Of a stretch of DNA of 7,581 bases, positions 1-5,910 are shown one piece after another. The notes below the pieces were generated by a model. It saw nothing but the letters and a program-made list of their open reading frames with translations, was not told the DNA's origin and did no database searches. A program made the translations under genes and the position numbers. Position 1 is the stretch's first letter. The number at the start of each line of letters is the position of its first letter. The DNA lies in the NCBI GenBank assembly GCA_035622995.1, contig DASPUI010000007.1, positions 1 to 7,581 on the forward strand, given 5' to 3'. This DNA is from DASPUI01 sp035622995. Lineage in GTDB: Bacteria; Verrucomicrobiota; Verrucomicrobiia; Chthoniobacterales; UBA10450.

Positions 1-314
1 TCGGCTACAGAAATTGCACGGGGCACATACTCGGCGCGACGGATCGCAGGACTGGCCGCGTGCAGTTCGCCGCCGAGCGCATTGTGGTTGCTGTATGGAA
101 GATGATCCGCCTCAGTGTGGGTGTAGGCAGTCGTCCGTACGTTTTGAAATTCGCCCTTCGAAATCGGCGGCTCGTAAGCCGGCAGCATGTGCGTGCTGGT
201 AGTCGTTTCACAGGACGCGAGGAGAATGATCGCGACAAACGCCGCGATAACAGCGAACGCAAGGCTACGTAGCTCAGCGTGGGTCAAGGTGAATCGCCGG
301 GAAGTTATTAACAC
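1..314 (-). CDS. Lipoprotein with start of a 3D-like domain (partial, C-terminus off window)
   Basis: The reading frame opens at a GTG at 314-312, directly after an in-frame TAG, and runs off the left edge. A TTG at 287-285 is the other candidate start and is about as likely. From the TTG the protein begins LTHAELRSLAFAVIAAFVAI, then reaches a lipobox LLASC followed by a Thr-rich stretch (ETTTST). This is a typical lipoprotein signal peptide with a modified Cys, so the mature protein should be membrane-anchored on the periplasmic side. After a short Pro-rich linker comes VRTTAYTHTEADH, then YSNHNALGGEL. This resembles the start of the 3D (Asp-rich, RlpA/MltA barrel-like) domain found in cell-wall-active proteins. 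The diagnostic aspartates would lie beyond the window, so the domain call is tentative. A different frame over the same bases gives an Arg-rich peptide with no such features and was discarded. Confidence 0.6.
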   Translation of the reverse strand, partial: MLITSRRFTLTHAELRSLAFAVIAAFVAIILLASCETTTSTHMLPAYEPPISKGEFQNVRTTAYTHTEADHLPYSNHNALGGELHAASPAIRRAEYVPRAISVA

Positions 315-430
315 CTATTCACAAGGGCGCAAATAGTTTTTACGGGAAATCTGGAACCATGAAAAGCAGGCAAAGTTCCTTTCAGATTCATTTTTCTAAT
401 CCGCCGATTTCTGGATACTTTTGTCTTTCT
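315..430. promoter_or_regulatory. Divergent intergenic region between lipoprotein gene and kbl
   Basis: This AT-richer stretch separates the minus-strand lipoprotein gene from plus-strand kbl and should hold promoters for both. On the minus strand TTGCGC (about 331-326) is followed 16 nt later by TAATAA (about 309-304). If these were a -35/-10 pair, the lipoprotein would start at the TTG at 287 rather than the GTG at 314. On the plus strand only a GATACT-like hexamer near 413-418 is visible ahead of the kbl ATG at 431. All of these matches are weak. No operator or riboswitch-like structure was recognised. Confidence 0.25.
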
Positions 431-1612
431 ATGATTGCCGAATTCGAAAAGCAGCTTTCGCGGACACTCGATGAAATCAAGTCGCAGGGCCTTTTCAAGA
501 CCGAGCGAATTATCACCACGCCGCAGGATGCGCACATTGCGGTGGCAAACGGAAAGCGCGTGCTCAACATGTGCGCGAACAATTATCTCGGGCTGGCCGA
601 CCATCCGGAATTAATCAAAGCGGCCAAGGCGGCGCTCGATTCTCACGGGTTCGGCATGGCCAGTGTGCGTTTTATTTGCGGCACGCAAGACATTCACAAA
701 CAGCTCGAAGCCGCGCTGACGAAATTTCTCTCCACGGAAGACACGATTCTTTATCCGAGCGCCTTCGACGCCAATGGCGGTTTGTTCGAAACGCTCCTGA
801 CCGAAAAGGACGCGGTCGTCAGCGACGAATTGAATCATGCTTCGGTCATCGATGGCATCCGCCTCTGCAAAGCGCAACGCTTCCGTTATAAGCACGACGA
901 CATGACCGATCTCGAAGCCAAATTGAAAGAAGCGAGCGGCGCGCGCTTCAAATTGATCGCCACCGACGGCTGTTTTTCAATGGATGGAACGATCGCGAAC
1001 CTCGCGGCGATTGTTGATCTCGCCGAAAAGTACAATGCGCTCACGATGATCGATGATGCGCATGCGACTGGATTTTTGGGAAAGACCGGTCGGGGAACTC
1101 ACGAATATCGCGGAGTGATGGGCAGGATCGACATCATCACGGGCACGCTCGGCAAAGCTCTCGGCGGCGCCAGCGGGGGATTTACCAGTGGACGTAAACT
1201 TGTTGTCGACCTTTTGCGTCAACGATCGCGTCCGTACTTGTTTTCAAACACGGTCGCGCCGCCGATTGTGGCTGCCTGCTTGAAAGCATTGGAAATTTTG
1301 AGCGCATCGACTGAATTGCGCGACAAGCTCGAAGAGAATACCAAATATTTCCGGGCCGCCCTAACTGAGAATGGCCTGACGATCAAACCGGGCGTGCACC
1401 CGATCGTCCCGATCATGATCGGCGATGCTGCCAAGTCGCAAAAGTTTGCCGCCCGCGTGCTGGAGAAAGGCGTTTACGTGATCGGATTCTTCTACCCAGT
1501 CGTTCCACACGGAACAGCGCGCGTTCGAACCCAGGTGAGCGCCGCGCATTCGCGCGAAGATCTGGAATTTGCGGTCAAAGCATTCGCGGAAACGAACCAA
1601 GAACTGAAATAA
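431..1612 (+). CDS. kbl: 2-amino-3-ketobutyrate CoA ligase (glycine C-acetyltransferase)
   Basis: This PLP enzyme of the alpha-oxoamine synthase family acts in the cytosol. It cleaves 2-amino-3-ketobutyrate with CoA to glycine and acetyl-CoA, the second step of threonine degradation after threonine dehydrogenase. From the ATG at 431 it is 393 residues, close to the roughly 398 of E. coli Kbl, and it is collinear with it from MIAEFEKQL. Landmarks: CANNYLGLADHPE (48-60), SHGFGMASVRFICGTQ (71-86), NHASVIDG with ring-stacking His136, DDAH (Asp208, His211) contacting PLP, the PLP lysine Lys242 in TGTLGKALGG, and Arg366 in ARVRTQ for substrate carboxylate binding. The high identity to Kbl across the chain separates it from serine palmitoyltransferase, BioF and HemA. 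The frame also opens at an ATG at 359, with GGGA and GGA stretches upstream. That start would add 24 residues with no family counterpart, so 431 is preferred although its Shine-Dalgarno is poor. No tdh lies in the window. Confidence 0.95.
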   Translation: MIAEFEKQLSRTLDEIKSQGLFKTERIITTPQDAHIAVANGKRVLNMCANNYLGLADHPELIKAAKAALDSHGFGMASVRFICGTQDIHKQLEAALTKFLSTEDTILYPSAFDANGGLFETLLTEKDAVVSDELNHASVIDGIRLCKAQRFRYKHDDMTDLEAKLKEASGARFKLIATDGCFSMDGTIANLAAIVDLAEKYNALTMIDDAHATGFLGKTGRGTHEYRGVMGRIDIITGTLGKALGGASGGFTSGRKLVVDLLRQRSRPYLFSNTVAPPIVAACLKALEILSASTELRDKLEENTKYFRAALTENGLTIKPGVHPIVPIMIGDAAKSQKFAARVLEKGVYVIGFFYPVVPHGTARVRTQVSAAHSREDLEFAVKAFAETNQELK

Positions 1613-1615
1613 ACC

Positions 1616-2131
1616 GTGGAGCTCAAGCTCGAGCGCTGCACTATTCGCGATTGGCGCGCTACTGACGCCGAATCGCTGGCCAGGCACGCCAACAATCGCC
1701 GGATCTGGCTCATGGTCCGCGATCGTTTTCCTCATCCGTACACGATCGACGACGCGAAGAATTTTTTGCAACGGGCAATGGCGGAAAACGAAACCGAAAA
1801 ATTTTATTGCATTGAAATCAGCGGCTTGGCGGCTGGCGGAATTGGTTTCAAACCAGGCCAAGATGTCCATCGACATACTGCCGAAATCGGTTACTGGCTG
1901 GGCGAGGAGTTTTGGGGACATGGCATCATGAGCGAAGTGGTTCCAGCGTTCGTCGATTACTGCTTTGAAAAATTCCCGCTAAATCGAGTCGCGGCTCAAG
2001 CTTATTCGAGCAATCCGGCATCGGCGCGCATCCTGGAAAAAGCCGGCTTCGTTCTCGAAGGACGATTGCGCAAACACGTGATCAAAGATGGACAAATTCT
2101 CGATTCGCTTCTTTACGCAAAGACGAAGTAG
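1616..2131 (+). CDS. GNAT-family N-acetyltransferase (RimJ/RimL type)
   Basis: A 171-residue single-domain acetyl-CoA-dependent N-acetyltransferase, presumably cytosolic. The N-terminus LERCTIRDWRATDAESLARHANN is the typical opening of the Acetyltransf_3 (RimJ/RimL) group. The strand IGYWLGEEFW (91-100) leads into the acetyl-CoA pyrophosphate loop WGHGIMSEVV (100-109), a variant of Q/RxxGxG/A. Further on, NRVAAQAYSSNPASARILEKAGF (from residue 123) holds the Asn133/Ser136 region and the conserved AGF, followed by EGRLRKHVIKDG. The start is a GTG 3 nt after the kbl stop, so translation is probably coupled to kbl. The acceptor is unknown: this subgroup includes ribosomal-protein, aminoglycoside and small-molecule acetylases, and the sequence does not decide between them. 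Confidence 0.88.
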   Translation: MELKLERCTIRDWRATDAESLARHANNRRIWLMVRDRFPHPYTIDDAKNFLQRAMAENETEKFYCIEISGLAAGGIGFKPGQDVHRHTAEIGYWLGEEFWGHGIMSEVVPAFVDYCFEKFPLNRVAAQAYSSNPASARILEKAGFVLEGRLRKHVIKDGQILDSLLYAKTK

Positions 2132-2139
2132 AGTTCTTC

Positions 2140-2406
2140 ATGCTTTACATGGTGATCGAGCGTTTCAAAGACGCGCCGGCGATTTACCAACGTTTTCGCG
2201 AGAAAGGCCGAATGATGCCGGATGGCTTGGGCTACCTCTCGAGCTGGGTCGCCCATGATCTCAAAACCTGCTGGCAAGTAATGGAAACAGAGGAATTCGT
2301 GCTGCTCGAGCGCTGGATCGACAACTGGAAGGATTTAATGGACTTCGAAATCGTTCCGGTCCGCACGTCGGCTGAAGTGGTTCAAATGATGAAGCAGAAA
2401 TTGTAG
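2140..2406 (+). CDS. Small DUF3303-like protein
   Basis: An 88-residue soluble protein starting 8 nt after the acetyltransferase stop, with a weak AGAG about 8 nt ahead of its ATG. The pattern MLYMVIERFKDAPAIYQRFREKGRMMPDGLGYLSSWV, then CWQVMETEE, then ERWIDNWKDLMDFEIVPV, matches what I know of the DUF3303 family. These are small alpha/beta ferredoxin-like-barrel proteins of about 85-95 residues and unknown function, rich in conserved Trp (here W37, W45, W59, W63). It has no signal peptide or membrane segment. It is the last gene of the kbl unit, and co-transcription does not by itself reveal its role. Family membership is from recall of the sequence pattern, not from a search. Confidence 0.8.
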   Translation: MLYMVIERFKDAPAIYQRFREKGRMMPDGLGYLSSWVAHDLKTCWQVMETEEFVLLERWIDNWKDLMDFEIVPVRTSAEVVQMMKQKL

Positions 2407-2412
2407 GGGATG

Positions 2413-2432
2413 TGGTTAGCGTCGCCTAACCA
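2413..2432. terminator. Hairpin between convergent genes (candidate bidirectional terminator)
   Basis: TGGTTAG at 2413-2419 and CTAACCA at 2426-2432 form a perfect 7-bp stem with a 6-nt loop (CGTCGC). It lies 6 nt past the DUF3303 stop and 21 nt past the stop of the facing glycosyltransferase gene. The position suits a shared terminator. Neither side has a T-tract, so it may instead be an RNA-stabilising hairpin or a REP-like palindrome. The palindrome CCTGCAGG follows at 2441-2448. Confidence 0.45.
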
Positions 2433-2453
2433 ACCGCTACCCTGCAGGTTCAT

Positions 2454-3170
2454 CTACGCCGCTCGAAACACGCGACGGAAAACGGCGCTGAGCCAGCGGA
2501 ACAAGAATCGGAGCGCAATTCCAAACGTCATTTTTGAATACCCGCGCGCGCGGTCATGAAACGCGATCGGGATTTCTTTCACCCGGAGAGTTGGGCGCCC
2601 ACGGACGATTGTTTCGAATGCAATCTTGAATCCAACTGTAGGCGGCGAGATTTCCAGCAGCCTCTTCCGCTCGATGGCAAAGAATCCGCACATCGAATCG
2701 CGCACGCCGGTCAGCGGATAAGCGAGCGCCGATCCCGCGCGTGAAAGGACTTTTCGCCAGATCGGCCAGCCCGGCGTCGATCCTCCCCGCACGTAGCGGC
2801 TGCCGATTACCATATCAGCTTCGCCGGTCAGAAGCGGCGCGAGCAAATCATTGATTCGCTCAGGCGGATGGCTCAGGTCCGCATCCATCACCAAGAGCAA
2901 ATCTCCGCTGGCAGTCCGGGCGCCCGCCATAATCGCCGCCGCCAGCCCCGCCTCGTCAGGATTCTGTTCGACCAGCCGAACCGCATGTTCCTTGGATAGC
3001 GAGTCGATCGCATCACGCGTGCCGTCATTCGAATCGGCATCGACAAAAATGATTTCACGAAATGGAGCGCCGCTCGCGATGATTTGCCCGACCAACGACC
3101 GAACGTTTTCCACCTCGTTGCGAGTCGGAACGATGATCGAAACCGATTTAGACATCGGCGTTGTGTTCAC
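2454..3170 (-). CDS. Family 2 glycosyltransferase (polyprenol-phosphate mannosyltransferase-like)
   Basis: A 238-residue GT-A fold enzyme that probably transfers a sugar from a nucleotide-sugar to a lipid phosphate at the inner membrane, as dolichol/polyprenol monophosphomannose synthases do. Landmarks in order: VSIIVPTRNE (10-19), VDADSNDGT (43-51) for the nucleotide, the metal-binding DAD in VMDADLSHPPERI (94-106), GSRYVRGG (123-130), RDSMCGFFAIERK (157-169), and a late IPIAFHDRARGYSKM (200-214) typical of the DPM1-like group. There is no C-terminal GtrA-like membrane domain. The tail FLFRWLSAVFRRVFRAA is hydrophobic and basic and could bind the membrane peripherally. The GTG start at 3170-3168 forms a GTGA overlap with the upstream stop. 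An ATG at 3155 would trim five residues and is possible. Sugar and acceptor are not determined by the sequence. Confidence 0.88.
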   Translation of the reverse strand: MNTTPMSKSVSIIVPTRNEVENVRSLVGQIIASGAPFREIIFVDADSNDGTRDAIDSLSKEHAVRLVEQNPDEAGLAAAIMAGARTASGDLLLVMDADLSHPPERINDLLAPLLTGEADMVIGSRYVRGGSTPGWPIWRKVLSRAGSALAYPLTGVRDSMCGFFAIERKRLLEISPPTVGFKIAFETIVRGRPTLRVKEIPIAFHDRARGYSKMTFGIALRFLFRWLSAVFRRVFRAA

Positions 3171-4357
3171 TCGCTCGAATGCAGTGCGATGCTTGATCCG
3201 ACCCAGGTTTTGTCCTTGTTAAAATCTACGCCCATCATTTTGCCCTGACTCATCCGGACGAGATTGTTGAGCAGGACCGGTTCGCCTTTGTCCGACCAGA
3301 CAAACATCATTCGCAATTCCGCCTTGGATTTCGGTCCATCTGGGGTCGGCACAAACGAAGCGTAATCGACTTTTTTTTGCAGAATCCATTCATGCGGGTT
3401 TTTCAGCGCGCACACTTTCTCGAACGTCGGTTCCATATCCACCCCAAGCCCGGCGAACGAATAGAGAGGCTTTAAGACATAATTCTCAATCGCTTCCCTG
3501 GCCGGGAATTCATCCGTAAAGAACGCTGGTGAAGTGTGGTCGGTCTTGATGAATGGCAAGGAATGCTTGCTGATCCGATAATACCAATTCGGATGTGCGA
3601 TCCATGTCACGTCGAGATCTTCCTGGAATCGAAATGAAACATCCATGTCCGGACGCCGCGCGAGTTCGTCGAAAATCACGCGGTTATAAATCCGGTCGAT
3701 GTGCGTTTCAGTTCCATCGCGATCATAAAATAATTCGCGCCCACGCTTCTTGATTTTCGTCAGACAGACCGGCCGGATTCCGAGTAAAGCCTCAGTTGCG
3801 GCGAAATCGATCCTCGTTTTTTGTTTTTCCGGTTCGATCTCGAGCAGAATCACGTTTTCAGGCTTCGCTTGACCCAGAATAGTCCGTCGCAGGATCTCGA
3901 TATATCTCTCGTCTTTGATTCCACCGAATGATGAAGTCCACTCACGCGGGATTGCGGGAAAAACCTTCCGCATGCAACCGAGCAGCAAAAACTGAAATCC
4001 AAACAAGCTTGGGAATGCTTGCAACTCGATCAACCGTGGTACCAGGCGGTCGCCTTCCATGCAAACCGCGAGGTCGACGATTAGAAATTCGGGATGTCTG
4101 GATTGATTGGGCACCTCCAGGCCCGGTGGAATGGCGGCTTGGGCATGCCTGGCAAATTCCGGCGTCTGCGTTTGGGCCGCGATCTCGTTCGCAGCGTAGA
4201 CCGCTTCATCCGCAAACTCGCGCGTCAAAAAAATCGGTGTTTCCGATAACCGGAAATCGGACGGCCATTTCGTCGCTTCGTTTACGCAACGCACCAGCGC
4301 CGCGTATTTTTCCGGCGTGAAATCGGCATTGAATTTTTGGCGCAGGCGGGGGTGCAC
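3167..4357 (-). CDS. ATP-grasp-like protein of unknown function
   Basis: A 396-residue soluble protein from a GTG at 4357-4355, 2 nt after the stop of the membrane-protein gene. The frame is open up to 4495, but that extension overlaps the membrane-protein gene, so the GTG is preferred. The C-terminal half looks like an ATP-grasp nucleotide-binding region. VLKPLYSFAGLGVDM (294-308) has a lysine and glycine-rich loop, HEWILQKKVDY (322-332) fits the strand contacting adenine, ELRMMFVW (347-354) supplies acidic and basic residues, and LLNNLVRMSQGKMMG (362-376) supplies an Asn pair as in metal-binding sites. The middle holds IELQAFPSLFGFQ (110-122) and HIDRIYNRVIFDEL (219-232), reminiscent of glutathione/glutathionylspermidine synthetase-like or circularly permuted ATP-grasp ligases. 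I do not recognise a named family. If the fold is right, the likely reaction is ATP-dependent carboxylate-amine ligation. Its neighbours are an aminopeptidase and a glycosyltransferase. Confidence 0.7.
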   Translation of the reverse strand: MHPRLRQKFNADFTPEKYAALVRCVNEATKWPSDFRLSETPIFLTREFADEAVYAANEIAAQTQTPEFARHAQAAIPPGLEVPNQSRHPEFLIVDLAVCMEGDRLVPRLIELQAFPSLFGFQFLLLGCMRKVFPAIPREWTSSFGGIKDERYIEILRRTILGQAKPENVILLEIEPEKQKTRIDFAATEALLGIRPVCLTKIKKRGRELFYDRDGTETHIDRIYNRVIFDELARRPDMDVSFRFQEDLDVTWIAHPNWYYRISKHSLPFIKTDHTSPAFFTDEFPAREAIENYVLKPLYSFAGLGVDMEPTFEKVCALKNPHEWILQKKVDYASFVPTPDGPKSKAELRMMFVWSDKGEPVLLNNLVRMSQGKMMGVDFNKDKTWVGSSIALHSSE

Positions 4358-4359
4358 AC

Positions 4360-4839
4360 TCAGAAGAATGCACGGATGGCCGACAACCACAAAATCAGAG
4401 CACAGCCAATTCCGGTCACCGGTGCCCAAATTCTCCGGGGTAGGACCGACATCGTGAGAATCGACAAGGCGCACATCGCGCCGCCGACCCACCAAAACTC
4501 ATTTGAATGCAGTGCCGGAACCATTCCGAAAAAGTGCAGGCCGACAATCAGCGCAATCACCGGGATGACAAACTCCTTTTTGCCAGCTCGCCTAAGTAGA
4601 ACAACTGCACAAATAATCGCAACAGCTTCGAGAGTAACGAAAATTCCGTAAAGCTTGCCGTCGAAGCCAGCGCTATTTCTTCCAAACGGAATTCGCGTCG
4701 CGGCAAGGACAATTGCCGCAGAAATCAAAAAGGACAATCCGAAGACGGAGACGAACCAGCGGCCTGGAAACTGGTGCGCGCCGGCGCCGACCCAAAAGAC
4801 CGCAAAACTCGCGACGATAATCGCTCCGATCGCGTTCAA
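4360..4839 (-). CDS. Small integral membrane protein, unknown function
   Basis: A 159-residue protein whose TTG start (4839-4837) overlaps the upstream aminopeptidase stop as TTGA. It has about five to six hydrophobic segments: roughly 3-19, 29-47, 64-81, 90-107, 115-132 and 138-156. Short basic loops (LRRAGKKE at 81-88, PRR near 134-136) are consistent with inner-membrane insertion. The stretch KEFVIPVIALIVGLHFFGMVP (from residue 87) followed by FWWVGGAMCAL resembles small uncharacterised bacterial membrane proteins with an IVGLHFF motif, but I cannot name the family. No catalytic motif is visible. Strong coupling on both sides (4-nt overlap upstream, 2-nt gap downstream) argues it is a genuine partner of the aminopeptidase and the ATP-grasp protein. 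Confidence 0.8.
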   Translation of the reverse strand: MNAIGAIIVASFAVFWVGAGAHQFPGRWFVSVFGLSFLISAAIVLAATRIPFGRNSAGFDGKLYGIFVTLEAVAIICAVVLLRRAGKKEFVIPVIALIVGLHFFGMVPALHSNEFWWVGGAMCALSILTMSVLPRRIWAPVTGIGCALILWLSAIRAFF

Positions 4840-5855
4840 ATCAGAAACTTACCGCGGCGCATGACCTGCTCGCCGTCGAACCAGATGTCAAAGTCGCGCC
4901 CGACGCAGTCGATATGTGTCTTCGATTTCCAATCGGCGCCAGTGTGCTCGGCGTAGGGATGACCAAATGCAATGTGAATGCCGGGAATCTTTTCGTCCTG
5001 CAAAATGTTGCCGATCACGTGAGCGCAAGCGGTGTTGGTCCCGATCGCGAATTCTCCCACTCGATCGCTGTTTTCATCCGTGCTGGTGTAGGCGCGAAAC
5101 TCTTCCAATAACTCCTTGTCTTCGCAGAAAAGATCCACAATGCGATTGTCGCGCACTTCAATCGTGAGCGGAGTATAGCGAAGATCGCCATACTTGCTGC
5201 AGAGGTAGTCGCCTACAACTCCGTTGACCACGAAGATCCCATGAGTGGTTGCCGGCGCTGTAAAAATTTCCCCACCGGGAAGATTTCCCCACTTGTCGGG
5301 CGAAATGATCCCGCTCGTCTTCAACCACTTGAGATTCCGCGAAAACTCCCCTTCGAACTCGGTCCCATGAGGCGTCCAGCACTTGATCCGCCGGGCCTGG
5401 CGCGCCCGGTCGATCAATCGCTGACTCAACGCATCGACCTCGGTAAAATCGGCTCGCATTCCTTCGAGCATGATCTGGCGGTTGATATTGACCATGTGCG
5501 CGTGGCGAATGCGGTGTTGATCCACGACGTCGGTCATTTCGGCGCGCGACGTGAGTTCGCCCGGCTGCGATTGCGCGCAGAAAATCGACACCTGCGATTC
5601 GGCCAGATCTTCCAGAATGGGTTTCGGCATGTGTTTGAGTGGCCGCGAATCGTACTCCTCTAAGATAAACATGGCCTGTTCCGACCCGATTTCTTCCACT
5701 TCGGCCTGCAACGCTGCTGCGATTTCGCGAGTGGCCTCGTCGGTGATGATGGTAATTCGCTCGTCCGGTTGAAGACGAAGGCAAACCCGAATTGCATTGC
5801 GGGCGCCGGGCGCGAGCTCGGCATCAAGCGTATCGATGGTCAGACGATCGGACAT
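4836..5855 (-). CDS. M29-family metallo-aminopeptidase (leucyl aminopeptidase-like)
   Basis: A 339-residue cytosolic aminopeptidase of the M29 (AmpS/AmpT/PepS, COG2309) type, which removes N-terminal residues from peptides with a two-metal centre. The hallmark NLPGGEIFTAP (191-201) carries the first metal-ligand Glu196. VGEFAIGTN (266-274) carries Glu268, HIAFGHPY (294-301) carries His299 and Tyr301, and KTHIDCV (312-318) carries His314 and Asp316. Together these match the Glu/Glu/His/Tyr/His/Asp ligand set known for M29, with Tyr301 the least certain assignment. It is shorter than classical M29 enzymes of about 400 residues. The ATG at 5855 is chosen because it begins MSDRLTIDTL and has a GGATTGAGAAG stretch just upstream. 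A TTG at 5879 would add eight residues. It follows the tolB remnant after 54 nt and opens the coupled four-gene run. Confidence 0.88.
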   Translation of the reverse strand: MSDRLTIDTLDAELAPGARNAIRVCLRLQPDERITIITDEATREIAAALQAEVEEIGSEQAMFILEEYDSRPLKHMPKPILEDLAESQVSIFCAQSQPGELTSRAEMTDVVDQHRIRHAHMVNINRQIMLEGMRADFTEVDALSQRLIDRARQARRIKCWTPHGTEFEGEFSRNLKWLKTSGIISPDKWGNLPGGEIFTAPATTHGIFVVNGVVGDYLCSKYGDLRYTPLTIEVRDNRIVDLFCEDKELLEEFRAYTSTDENSDRVGEFAIGTNTACAHVIGNILQDEKIPGIHIAFGHPYAEHTGADWKSKTHIDCVGRDFDIWFDGEQVMRRGKFLI

Positions 5856-5877
5856 CTTCTCAATCCAAGTGTGACGC

Positions 5878-5910
5878 AAAAAACAACGACGATCAACGAG
5901 CTTTGTCGCT
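5878..5910 (-). terminator. Weak candidate intrinsic terminator after tolB remnant
   Basis: On the minus strand AGCGAC (5910-5905) can pair with GTCGTT (5890-5885), with one G-T pair and a 14-nt loop. A run of six T follows at 5883-5878. It sits right at the tolB stop and before the aminopeptidase gene. The stem is short and the loop large, so termination would be weak at best, and read-through into the aminopeptidase genes is plausible. Confidence 0.25.

Noticed and set aside
5..262. 85-residue minus-strand ORF, very Arg-rich
   Set aside because: It is a shadow of the lipoprotein frame, which has a proper signal peptide, lipobox and a domain-like continuation; the Arg/Ser-rich composition is typical of an out-of-frame translation.
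359..430. 24-residue N-terminal extension of Kbl
   Set aside because: The Kbl family begins at the residue encoded at 431; the extension has no family counterpart and no targeting signal, although upstream GGGA/GGA leaves it possible.
1361..1921. 186-residue minus-strand ORF across the kbl/acetyltransferase boundary
   Set aside because: It lies antisense to two well-supported genes and has no recognisable domain.
4358..4495. N-terminal extension of the ATP-grasp-like protein
   Set aside because: This part overlaps the membrane-protein gene, whose hydrophobic segments mark the true frame; a GTG right after that gene's stop is a better start.
5158..5784. 208-residue minus-strand ORF inside the aminopeptidase gene
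   Set aside because: It is out of frame with the M29 protein, which carries the full metal-ligand motif set; the alternative is rich in Arg, Gly and Ser with no motif.
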